From assembly GCF_903645355.1 (NCBI RefSeq), contig NZ_CAHJXR010000002.1:1-64000 (forward strand): DNA of 64,000 nt, given 5' to 3'. Both the position numbers and the translations under genes were made by a program. The notes beneath the pieces are model-generated. The model was not told where the DNA came from. It worked only from the letters and a program-made list of their open reading frames with translations, and ran no database searches. This DNA comes from Schaalia sp. Marseille-Q2122 (GTDB lineage: Bacteria > Actinomycetota > Actinomycetes > Actinomycetales > Actinomycetaceae). Below, in pieces: positions 17,853-25,646 of the stretch (the stretch's first letter is position 1; every line of letters starts with the position of its first letter).

Positions 17853-18220
17853 CTGAGTTCCTCACACGGGAAGATCTTTTCTATCTCGTTGAGCGTCTTG
17901 GTGTGGGACCGATCCGAGACTTTGGCCTACTAGAAGCGGCGATGATGCGCCCGCGTACCAACCTGTATGGCGAGGATGTCTACCCGACGCTTCACCGAAA
18001 GGCTGCGGCTCTTCTTGAGTCTCTGGTGCGGAACCACTCGCTTGCTGACGGAAATAAGCGACTTGGCTGGTTAGCGACAGTTGTCTTCTATGACCTGAAT
18101 GGTTACGAGTTTCGCCTCTCCGATGATGAAGCCTATGAGTTAGTGATCGCCGTGGCAGCCGGAGAACTCCCAGTTGATCTTCTTGCGGAGAAGCTGACTG
18201 AAGCAACACGGCCTCGCTGA
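17849..18220 (+). CDS. doc: Doc-family (Fic fold) toxin
   Basis: A 123-residue toxin. HSLADGNKR at residues 63-71 is the Fic/Doc active-site motif (HxFxDxNKR type). P1 Doc phosphorylates elongation factor Tu and halts translation; related proteins do the same. The length fits the family (about 125). The start overlaps the antitoxin stop. Position 3 of the motif is Leu instead of Phe, a conservative change. The gene pair lies between two copies of a 150-bp repeat. Confidence 0.85.
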   Translation: MTEFLTREDLFYLVERLGVGPIRDFGLLEAAMMRPRTNLYGEDVYPTLHRKAAALLESLVRNHSLADGNKRLGWLATVVFYDLNGYEFRLSDDEAYELVIAVAAGELPVDLLAEKLTEATRPR

Positions 18221-18252
18221 ATGAGTGCACACGCACGAATGCCTTCTGATTT

Positions 18253-18422
18253 CACTGGTGTGCCCTGGTTGCACTGGATGCGCCGGGTCCGGAGCTTTTC
18301 GATCGACCAGGCGCAACCGGTGCAACCCGGCGCAAGCGGTGCAACGGGAAGCCGTGCAACCAGGCGCAACCGGTGCAACACGGGGCAACAGGTGCAACGA
18401 GGCACAACAGGTGCAACGTGAG
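18253..18422. repeat. Direct repeat copy B (GTGCAAC-rich element)
   Basis: Second copy of the 17323-17473 element, starting 33 bases after the doc stop. It keeps the GGAGCTTTTCGATCGACC centre and the GGTGCAAC series, with one extra ~18-bp unit near the end. Its stem is less perfect than in copy A. The rest of 18221-18535 holds only the truB leader, with a TACAAT -10-like hexamer at 18484-18489. Confidence 0.85.
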
Positions 18423-18535
18423 TGCCTTCCCTCCGCGTAAGTGGCACTCACACACGCCCTCAAGCCAGCACGCGGCCCCTTGCTACAATCGCTGGGGAAG
18501 CTGACCCTAAGAATCTGAACTGAGAACCCCCACCT

Positions 18536-19537
18536 ATGGCGCGTAAAGCCGACCCCACTGCTCCCTCGGGCATCCTCATTGTTGACAAGCCTGCGGGTAT
18601 GACCAGCCATGATGTTGTGGCGCGCGTGCGCCGCCTGGCCCGCACCCGCAAGGTCGGCCACGCTGGCACCCTTGACCCCATGGCCACGGGTGTCCTGATT
18701 CTTGGACTGGGTAAGGCTACGCGCCTACTGACATGGATCACCGGAGAAACCAAGGCCTACCTGGCTACCATGCGCCTGGGGGCCACCACCGCCACCGAGG
18801 ATGCCGAAGGCGACATCACCTCCGCACGTGGATGCGCAGCCCTTAGCGATGCCGAGCTTGAGGCCGCCCTCGCCCCGCTGCGTGGCGACATTATGCAGGT
18901 CCCCTCCAGCGTGTCCGCGATCAAGGTCGACGGTAAGCGCGCGCACGCCCTCGTGCGCGAAGGCGTGGAGGTAGAACTGCCCGCCCGCCCGGTGCACATT
19001 GGCTGCCTGGCCAGCTCCGGGGAGCCTCGCCAAACAACAATGACCATCAACGAGGCCGACGCTGCCCGCGACATCCCCGTCGTCGACTGCGACCTCGTGG
19101 TGGATTGCTCCTCGGGCACCTACGTGCGCGCTCTGGCCCGCGACATTGGCGAGCACCTGGGCGTCGGCGCGCATTTGACCGCGCTGCGGCGTATCCGCGT
19201 GGGAGCTTTCGCGCTTGACGAGGCTCACCCCCTGGCTGACCTTGAGGAGATTGCGCGCACCCACGAGGAGTCGGGAGCGACAGATCGCCCGCCTTTGCCG
19301 ATTATGCCGCTCAATGACGCGGTGCGAGCCATGTTCCCCGAGCTGGTACTGAACGAGCGTGAGACGGAGCTTTTCGCTCACGGTCAGGCGCCGCGCCGCC
19401 AGGGCGGGGAGCTGGAAGCTCTGCGCGAGCAGGCGGGGGAGGAGCCCATCGCTGTTATCGCCGCTGATGGGGTTACTGTTATGGGCTTGGCGCATATTGT
19501 CAACGACGCTGTGAAGACGATTTTGGTGTTCTCCTAA
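18536..19537 (+). CDS. truB: tRNA pseudouridine-55 synthase
   Basis: A 333-residue TruB that makes pseudouridine 55 in the T loop of tRNAs. N-terminal SGILIVDKPAGMTSHDVV and GHAGTLDPMATG, with the catalytic Asp at residue 47, then YVRALARDIGE and the GAHLTALRRIRVGAF segment. The C-terminal ~70 residues form the PUA-like domain. The usual order truB-ribF follows. Confidence 0.96.
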   Translation: MARKADPTAPSGILIVDKPAGMTSHDVVARVRRLARTRKVGHAGTLDPMATGVLILGLGKATRLLTWITGETKAYLATMRLGATTATEDAEGDITSARGCAALSDAELEAALAPLRGDIMQVPSSVSAIKVDGKRAHALVREGVEVELPARPVHIGCLASSGEPRQTTMTINEADAARDIPVVDCDLVVDCSSGTYVRALARDIGEHLGVGAHLTALRRIRVGAFALDEAHPLADLEEIARTHEESGATDRPPLPIMPLNDAVRAMFPELVLNERETELFAHGQAPRRQGGELEALREQAGEEPIAVIAADGVTVMGLAHIVNDAVKTILVFS

Positions 19538-19573
19538 GGCGAGACCCTCGTGACGGAGAAAGAAGGAGCACTC

Positions 19574-20563
19574 GTGCAGGTTTGGACCTCGCTGGCTGAT
19601 ATTCCCACTGGCACCCAGTCGGTGGTGACGATCGGCAATTTTGATGGCATGCACCGCGGGCACCGCCGCGTCATCGCCACTTGCCGCGATCGTGCGCGCC
19701 GCCGCGAGGTTCAGGCCGTGGCCTGCACCTTTGACCCGCATCCGGTGAGTGTTCACCGGCCCGAGTCTGGCCTGGCCCTGATCAACCCCCTGCAGGATCG
19801 CCTGGATGCCATTGCTGCCAGCGGTGTGGATGCGGCCTTCGTCATCCACTACGACGAGAGCGTGTATTCCCTGACGGCTGAGGAGTTCGTCCGCACCTAC
19901 CTGGTGGACAAGCTCGGCGCTGTGGAGGTCGTTGTCGGTGAGGATTTCCGCTTTGGGCGGGGCAATAGCGGCGACATTGACACCTTGCGTGAACTGGGCC
20001 GCGAGTACGGCTTTGACGTGGTGATGGTGGCCGATATTGAGGCTCCCGAGGGGCGACGCTGGTCGTCCTCGTGGGTGCGCGAACTGTTGGCCGAGGGCGA
20101 TGTCGCGGGCGCGGCCCGCGTGCTTGGGCATATGCATCGGATTCGCGGCACTGTGGAGCACGGGTTTAAGCGCGGCCGTGAGCTGGGATTCCCCACGGCA
20201 AACCTGCACACCGGCATTGAGGGCGTGATCCCAGGGGACGGCGTGTATGCGGGGTGGCTGGTGCGCAATGTGCCCGGCACGACGGCGGGGGAGTTCTTGC
20301 CTGCTGCGATCTCGGTAGGGACAAACCCCCAGTTTGATGGTGAGAAACGCACCGTTGAGGCTCATGTGTTGGGGCGTTCGGATTTGAACCTATACGGCGA
20401 GCGGGTGGCTGTGACCTTCGTGTCGAAGATTCGCCCGATGATGACCTTCGATTCCCTTAATGACCTGTTGTGTCAGATGGATGATGATCTGCGTGTGACG
20501 GCTTTTGTGCTGGGGGTGGGCGTGTCGGGCCGTGTGGATCCTGCGGCTGTGACAGCTCACTAA
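19574..20563 (+). CDS. ribF: Bifunctional riboflavin kinase/FAD synthetase
   Basis: A 329-residue RibF that turns riboflavin into FMN and then FAD. The N-terminal adenylyltransferase domain has VTIGNFDGMHRGH (residues ~17-29) and ends with SSWVRELL; the C-terminal kinase domain has GFKRGRELGFPTANL and the GDGVYAGW segment. GTG 19574 has AAGGAG 5 bases upstream; GTG 19550 is in frame but lacks such a site. It follows truB by 36 bases and is co-transcribed. Confidence 0.94.
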   Translation: MQVWTSLADIPTGTQSVVTIGNFDGMHRGHRRVIATCRDRARRREVQAVACTFDPHPVSVHRPESGLALINPLQDRLDAIAASGVDAAFVIHYDESVYSLTAEEFVRTYLVDKLGAVEVVVGEDFRFGRGNSGDIDTLRELGREYGFDVVMVADIEAPEGRRWSSSWVRELLAEGDVAGAARVLGHMHRIRGTVEHGFKRGRELGFPTANLHTGIEGVIPGDGVYAGWLVRNVPGTTAGEFLPAAISVGTNPQFDGEKRTVEAHVLGRSDLNLYGERVAVTFVSKIRPMMTFDSLNDLLCQMDDDLRVTAFVLGVGVSGRVDPAAVTAH

Positions 20564-20721
20564 GGGGCGTTACTTCTTTGGCCTGACGTGGCGGTGCCGT
20601 CTTTTTAATGGGGTGGCGGGTAGGATGCGGCTTGATTCTTGTAGAATGGTCAAATACGTGTAGGCTGTGAGGTGCAGAGTTTGAATGGCCGACGTTGGCC
20701 GTTGACGCATGGGGGCTCGTT

Positions 20722-21441
20722 ATGGCGATGGCAAGGGTGCATCGGACACGCGCGGTTTCACGAGGGCGGTGGCGTCCTCTTGTTGCGCTGTGCGCGTTGG
20801 CAATAGGTGCATCTGGGTGTGCCTCTGCTGGTAGTGGTGAGGGGGCAGCAACAGAACGGAAGCTTGGTGAGTTTCTTCCCTCGTCCGCCGATGAGATCTC
20901 TAGTGGTGGAGACCCAATGGCGCCAGAGAATATGCGTGTTCCTTTTGAGATTCTTGATACTCCCAATAAGGCAAAGCCTTCCGCAGATTTTGAATCCTTC
21001 TACCGTCAAGAGACCGAGTACTACTTGAGTTTTTCAGACTGCATGAAGGAGCTTGGTTGGGGAGAACAAGAGGTGCTTGAACCGTATACTCCTCGAGTGG
21101 CAGTCCAGTTTAATGACTGGTGGTTGGATCGGGAGCGTTTTATTCAGGAAGGCTCAACATGTTTGGCGAAAGGCGGTCCGCAGCCCATGCCACCAGAGCT
21201 AAGTGTTGAAGTAGCTGAGGAAGAATACGAAAAGGCCAAGTCTGCTCACGAGTGTTTGGTAGCGCATGGGGCGAACTTGCCGGAGTTTCCTGCCAAGCAG
21301 ACCTTCTTTGATTACTTTATTGGCAAGCGATACATGTGGGATCCTGCGCACAATTTTGGCATCGGGAAATTTGATCACAGCAATGATCCCTTGTTTGGGA
21401 CAAAGCCGTTTAAGGCCATCTACGAGATGTGCCCGTGGTGA
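20722..21441 (+). CDS. Tandem lipoprotein paralog 1
   Basis: A 239-residue predicted lipoprotein with signal peptide and lipobox GASGC (Cys 33). First of six related genes in a row. Shared marks: a DILD..KAEPS-like segment (here EILDTPNKAKPS), F..Y..E.EYYLSFSDCMKELGW, an EPYTPRVAVQF..WW segment, EEEYEKAKSAHECLVAHGA, LPEFP, and the C-terminus YEMCPW. Four conserved Cys in the mature part suggest disulfides outside the membrane. I do not recognise the family. ATG 20722 is chosen because it starts the signal peptide; 20695 gives an overlong head. Confidence 0.8.
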   Translation: MAMARVHRTRAVSRGRWRPLVALCALAIGASGCASAGSGEGAATERKLGEFLPSSADEISSGGDPMAPENMRVPFEILDTPNKAKPSADFESFYRQETEYYLSFSDCMKELGWGEQEVLEPYTPRVAVQFNDWWLDRERFIQEGSTCLAKGGPQPMPPELSVEVAEEEYEKAKSAHECLVAHGANLPEFPAKQTFFDYFIGKRYMWDPAHNFGIGKFDHSNDPLFGTKPFKAIYEMCPW

Positions 21442-21462
21442 CACGGGGGAGGGAGGGCGCAG

Positions 21463-22149
21463 GTGTTTCCATTTTCTAGACGACAAGGCTTCCTGTCCTT
21501 TGTTGTTGTGTTCGCCGCCCTCGCAGTGTTGACGGCAGGCTGTTCCGTCGGTGGAGAGAACGACGAACAGGTACAGTCCTTACGGAGCTATAGCGATACT
21601 TCATCAAGCGCGGCCGATGCTGGACCAGAGGGGGCGGAATCTTTACTGCCTCTCGATATATTGGATGGCGATAGGAAGGCTGAACCGTCTGAGAATTTCG
21701 CCGCCTACTACAAGGCAAATGGCGACTACTATCTGGAGCTCTCTCATTGCATGGAGGATAAAGGGTGGCCTGCTATTGAGCTCCAGGGGATCTATACCCC
21801 TCAAATGGGGATCCAAATGGCGGGGAGTGAAGTGGATCCCCAGCGATACGCGCGAGACTTCGATGCCTGTCAGGCCAGTGCTCCGCCGATCCCCATGCCG
21901 CCCGTTGCTACGCCCGAACTTGCTGAGGAAGAATACGCAAAGGCCAAGTCCGCTCACGAATGTTTAGTGGCGCATGGGGCGCGCATGCCAGAATTCCCGT
22001 CCAAGCAAAAGTTCTTTGATGACTTCCTCGTTCATCACGCCATGTGGAATCCGATGGTTGGCCTTGATGGCATCAAGATCGACATGGAAACCGACCCTCT
22101 TTTTAGCCAAAAATCTTCGCATGAGATTTACGAGATGTGCCCGTGGTGA
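21463..22149 (+). CDS. Tandem lipoprotein paralog 2
   Basis: A 228-residue lipoprotein (lipobox LTAGC, Cys 27). GTG 21463 has a GGGGGAGGGAGG stretch upstream. Family marks: DILDGDRKAEPSENF, LSHCMEDKGWPAIEL, EEEYAKAKSAHECLVAHGA, MPEFPSKQKFFDDF, and the YEMCPW end. The AKAKSAHECLVAHGA block is nearly identical to paralog 1, so the two are the closest pair and probably a recent duplication. It follows paralog 1 by 21 bases. Confidence 0.8.
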   Translation: MFPFSRRQGFLSFVVVFAALAVLTAGCSVGGENDEQVQSLRSYSDTSSSAADAGPEGAESLLPLDILDGDRKAEPSENFAAYYKANGDYYLELSHCMEDKGWPAIELQGIYTPQMGIQMAGSEVDPQRYARDFDACQASAPPIPMPPVATPELAEEEYAKAKSAHECLVAHGARMPEFPSKQKFFDDFLVHHAMWNPMVGLDGIKIDMETDPLFSQKSSHEIYEMCPW

Positions 22150-22218
22150 GCAGGAGCAGGGAGTCCCAATGAGTCGACTGCACCTGGCCCCATCCCGGCC
22201 GCTCGTTGAGGAGGCATT

Positions 22219-22866
22219 ATGACCGCACTGAGGCGCGCAGTGATTGTGCTGCTTCCCTTGTATCTTGCTGGCTGTTCGTCTGTGGAGGCTTCCGGTGCTG
22301 AGAGTGATGGCTTTGCCGCTTTCGAAGGGGGCGCTCTTGCTCAACCACAGAGCGTCAACGAGGAATCTTGGCCTGAGGAGCAGCTCCCTGGCGATATCCT
22401 CGAGCCTGAGGTTTTTGGTCCGGCCTCGGCGGATATTCAAACATGGCACAGAGAACGTACCGATCATTGGTATCGCATGTCGATGTGTATGGAAGGACGC
22501 GGGTGGCCTGCACCAACGGTCGTGAATCCATATACCCCGCATGTTGCTTTGGAACTTGATGGATGGTGGGGGAGCCGCGACCAGTATGTCTCGGATGTAA
22601 AGGACTGCTTGACCGAAGCTGGTCCGTATCCTATGCCTCCTGCATTTACCCGAGAATTGGCATTGAAGGAGTATGAGCGTGCTGTAGCTGCGCACTCATG
22701 TTTAATTGACCTCGGTGCACCACTGCCGGAGTTCCCATCGCAGCAGAAGTATGTGGACGATTTTGTCGTGAATAAATCTCCATGGTCTCCTCTGGAACAT
22801 TTGACGCCCGACGACTATCCGCAAGACATGACTCTTGAACAGCTCTATGAACGATGCCCGTGGTGA
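22219..22866 (+). CDS. Tandem lipoprotein paralog 3
   Basis: A 215-residue lipoprotein (lipobox YLAGC, Cys 19), the shortest of the set. ATG 22219 has AGGAGG upstream. Marks: GDILEPEVFG, RMSMCMEGRGWPAPTV, NPYTPHVALELDGWWG, YERAVAAHSCLIDLGA, LPEFPSQQKYVDDF and YERCPW. It sits 69 bases after paralog 2. Confidence 0.78.
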   Translation: MTALRRAVIVLLPLYLAGCSSVEASGAESDGFAAFEGGALAQPQSVNEESWPEEQLPGDILEPEVFGPASADIQTWHRERTDHWYRMSMCMEGRGWPAPTVVNPYTPHVALELDGWWGSRDQYVSDVKDCLTEAGPYPMPPAFTRELALKEYERAVAAHSCLIDLGAPLPEFPSQQKYVDDFVVNKSPWSPLEHLTPDDYPQDMTLEQLYERCPW

Positions 22867-22884
22867 CAGGAGAGGGGAGTAGGA

Positions 22885-23553
22885 GTGGTTCGGATTTTTG
22901 AGCGACGAGGCATTTTACCGAGCGTTGCAGTATTCATAACCTGCGGCGTATTGGTATCAGCGTGTTCCGCTGCTGGTGAGAGTAACGAACAGGCGCAGTC
23001 GGTGCGAGGCTATGAAGGTGGCGACAGTGCTGTGAGCTCTGAGGCGCTCCCAACAGGGAGTATGACTGAGCTACCGCATGACATTTTGATTCCTAAAAAT
23101 GAGGGTGCGCCTGCTACAACGGAGGCTGAATACATCAAGGTAAAGAGCGAACGTTATCTCTTTCTTGATGAGTGCCTGCAGGATAAAGGATGGCCTGAAC
23201 AGATAGTTCATGATGCCTTCCGCTCGAAGGTTTCTGTCACCTTGCAGGGGTGGGAAAGTGATCCGACGCGCTTTGCGTCAGACGTCGAAACCTGCTACGA
23301 AGCTTATGGCCCATCTCCTGCGCCGCCTGCATTGACGAGGGATATCGCTGCGGAAGGTTGGGAGCGGCAGATGAAGGCGAGAGATTGCTTGAAGGAGAAA
23401 GGTTTTAGCTTGCCGGATCCACCGTCCCGAGAAGCATATGTGGACGCGCATATGCGTGGTGAGCCTACAGGGACCATCGAGCTGGATATCCGGAAGAATG
23501 AGGAACTCTCTAGTCTTGGCAGCGCATGGGCCTACGAGCAATGCCCATGGTGA
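22885..23553 (+). CDS. Tandem lipoprotein paralog 4
   Basis: A 222-residue lipoprotein (lipobox VSAC, Cys 27). GTG 22885 follows GGAGAGGGGAGTAGGA. Marks: HDILIPKNEGAP, FLDECLQDKGWPEQIV, QGWESDPTRFASDVETC, ARDCLKEKGFSLPDPPSREAY, and YEQCPW. It lacks the SAHECLVAHGA wording and is the most diverged in the third block, resembling paralogs 5 and 6 there. Gap to paralog 3 is 18 bases. Confidence 0.78.
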   Translation: MVRIFERRGILPSVAVFITCGVLVSACSAAGESNEQAQSVRGYEGGDSAVSSEALPTGSMTELPHDILIPKNEGAPATTEAEYIKVKSERYLFLDECLQDKGWPEQIVHDAFRSKVSVTLQGWESDPTRFASDVETCYEAYGPSPAPPALTRDIAAEGWERQMKARDCLKEKGFSLPDPPSREAYVDAHMRGEPTGTIELDIRKNEELSSLGSAWAYEQCPW

Positions 23554-23698
23554 CAATGACCTGAGTGAGTGGGGTGAGAGTGTGGCAGTCTTCCTTGTGT
23601 TGAGGTCTGATGCTTTGTGTCGCCGCACTTGTTGTCATCCTTCCGACGATGGTTGAATGTTCACATTTGAGAAGAAAAAGATTATGTCCTAAAAACTC

Positions 23699-23726
23699 TT
23701 GACTATGGGTGTAGTGTGTGTAGCTT
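23699..23726 (+). promoter_or_regulatory. Promoter of small secreted peptide gene
   Basis: TTGACT at 23699-23704 and TAGCTT at 23721-23726 with a 16-base spacer, 46 bases before the start of the next gene, in an AT-richer gap of 218 bases. It suggests the peptide has its own promoter inside the lipoprotein array. Confidence 0.45.
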
Positions 23727-23771
23727 GCTTCTATCGCAGTAATGAGGCTGCGATAGACAAGAAAGGAAACG

Positions 23772-24107
23772 ATGATGTTGACCAAGAAATCGCGTATGAC
23801 GTCATTGGTGGCGATTGCTGCAACGGTGATGCTCGTCTTCTCGACGAATGCCGCAAATGCGGCACACCAGTCGGGGCATAGAACGTGTCGAGTTAACCAG
23901 GTCGGCGAGATCTCTGCCTTTGTATATGGAACAGGGCATTTGGAAGCGCCGGGAGACAACTGGAGAAGTCGTCGTTACTTCGATGCTTCACGCAAAGCCA
24001 GGTACGAGTACAAGAATGCATGGAGTCAGGGTGGAGGGCATTGGCTTGCTTATGCATCAAGGCACGTCTCTGCCGTGACTACAGGTTGCATCAATGGAAA
24101 CTTCTGA
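23772..24107 (+). CDS. Small secreted protein, unknown family
   Basis: A 111-residue protein with a clear signal peptide: MMLTKKSRM, a hydrophobic core and cleavage after ANAA near residue 31. The mature ~80 residues are basic and aromatic (RYFDASRKARYEYKN, WSQGGGHWLAYASRH) with only two Cys, near each end (RTC, TTGC), able to form one disulfide. ATG 23772 has AAAGGAAACG before it. It is unlike the lipoproteins on either side. Size and make-up resemble secreted bacteriocin-like or adhesion peptides, but I recognise no motif and claim no function. Confidence 0.7.
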   Translation: MMLTKKSRMTSLVAIAATVMLVFSTNAANAAHQSGHRTCRVNQVGEISAFVYGTGHLEAPGDNWRSRRYFDASRKARYEYKNAWSQGGGHWLAYASRHVSAVTTGCINGNF

Positions 24108-24135
24108 AGTATGCGGAGCCGCATCCCGTCGGGGG

Positions 24136-24816
24136 ATGCGGCTCCGCCCGCCGAAGTTCTTTTTTCTCGGAGTGTTACTGCTTTCCCTAAGCAGCCTCTC
24201 AGCTTGTGCTGGTCTGCCTGACGCTGGATCGTCTAATACGCAGAAGCATACAAATGCGGGCTTGTCTCCATACCAGGAAACAGTTGCCCAGTCAGACAAT
24301 GCGCCCTCCAAGAGTGTCAATGGGGAAGAAGACTTGCCTCTCGATATTTTGGATAACCCGTTGAAGGCCGAACCTTCGGCTTCGCACGCTCAATTTGATC
24401 ACGATTTGACGGAGTATTGGCTGAAATATAGTGGGTGTATGGAGGATCGAGGTTGGCCTGAACAAGAGGTCGAAGATCCTCATACCTCACTCGTTGCGAT
24501 TCGTCTGGATGGTTGGTTTGGGCGAGTTGAGGCTTTCACCGCAGATACGCGCGCATGTTTTGAACAGCTCGGTCCAGCACCGCAGGGGCCGGAACCTTCG
24601 GTAAATAGCGCAGACGAGCTTTACGACAGCTATGTGGCATTTCACCAGTGCTTTACGGCTAAAGGCTACTCTTTGAGTGATCCGCCTTCACGCACTGTCT
24701 TTCGAGATGATGTTCTCGCAGAACGCATCCCCTGGATTCCTTACGCGGAAGCTATGGAAATTCCTGACATCCGAATTAACGGAATGAGAGCATTGTATGA
24801 CATGTGCCCATGGTGA
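24136..24816 (+). CDS. Tandem lipoprotein paralog 5
   Basis: A 226-residue lipoprotein (lipobox LSAC, Cys 24). Marks: LDILDNPLKAEPSASHAQF, YSGCMEDRGWPEQEVEDP, LDGWFGRVEAF, FHQCFTAKGYSLSDPPSR, and YDMCPW. ATG 24136 starts the signal peptide just after GGGGG; the frame is open back to 24094, which would overlap the secreted peptide gene and is disfavoured. Confidence 0.78.
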   Translation: MRLRPPKFFFLGVLLLSLSSLSACAGLPDAGSSNTQKHTNAGLSPYQETVAQSDNAPSKSVNGEEDLPLDILDNPLKAEPSASHAQFDHDLTEYWLKYSGCMEDRGWPEQEVEDPHTSLVAIRLDGWFGRVEAFTADTRACFEQLGPAPQGPEPSVNSADELYDSYVAFHQCFTAKGYSLSDPPSRTVFRDDVLAERIPWIPYAEAMEIPDIRINGMRALYDMCPW

Positions 24817-24835
24817 GCGGAGAAGGGGGGGATGG

Positions 24836-25504
24836 ATGACAAGGTTTTCTACGGGCGGGGCGACTGTGCGTCGGATGTCTGTATTCGCGGCGGTTGTTCT
24901 GTCGGTGGCGGGCTGCTCTCAAGGGCTTCCGAGCGCTCAACAGGACGCAGGTGAAAGCCTGCGACCTCTCAATGCTGCTCAATCGCATGCACAGGGTGAT
25001 GCTGATGAAGTGGACGAAACTTTCGAGGTTTTCTTCACCAACGCTCAGCGTGAAGCGCCGAGCGCCTCGTTGAAAGAGTATTACGAGGGGCTAACCAATT
25101 ATTGGTCAGAAATCCTTGTGTGCATGGAAGAAAAAGGGTGGCAGGGGCACGCGATTGAGGATCCGAATACCCCGGCGGTTGCTGTCACAACGCCTGACTA
25201 TGCCGGTCAGGAAACGTCCTATGTGAAGGACGGACGTGAGTGTGCGCAAAAGGCTGGCCCGATGCCGACAATGCCTGCACTCACGCGAGAATCAGCAGCC
25301 CAGGACTGCGAGGCACAAGTTGAATTCGCCCGATGCGCCGAGAGTCAAGGTTTTGATCTCTCGGACCCGCCTTCGTTGCAGCAATACACCGAAGAGTATC
25401 TTTCCGGCCCAGTGAAGTGGAACCCGCAGGTGGAACTCGTTGACACTGCTCAAATGACCCCCCGTGAGGTTTTAGAGTTTCGTGAGATCTGCCCCTATTG
25501 GTGA
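24836..25504 (+). CDS. Tandem lipoprotein paralog 6
   Basis: A 222-residue lipoprotein (lipobox VAGC, Cys 27). Marks: EILVCMEEKGWQGHAIEDPNTPAVAV in pieces (CMEEKGW, EDPNTPAVAV), EFARCAESQGFDLSDPPS, and a C-terminus REICPYW, which has one extra Tyr compared with the CPW of the other five. ATG 24836 follows a GGGGGG run. Last of the array; 142 bases separate it from the export genes. Confidence 0.78.
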   Translation: MTRFSTGGATVRRMSVFAAVVLSVAGCSQGLPSAQQDAGESLRPLNAAQSHAQGDADEVDETFEVFFTNAQREAPSASLKEYYEGLTNYWSEILVCMEEKGWQGHAIEDPNTPAVAVTTPDYAGQETSYVKDGRECAQKAGPMPTMPALTRESAAQDCEAQVEFARCAESQGFDLSDPPSLQQYTEEYLSGPVKWNPQVELVDTAQMTPREVLEFREICPYW

Positions 25505-25646
25505 AGAAACGAACTGTCGAGGTGTTGTCGTCTAACCCCATGGACGGACGCAACTACCGCCCTCACGAAGAATCTCTCATCCTGGCCCGGGAGAGGTCAT
25601 CCCACTTTCATTGACTATGGTTGACGCTAACGATAAGGAGGTTGTG

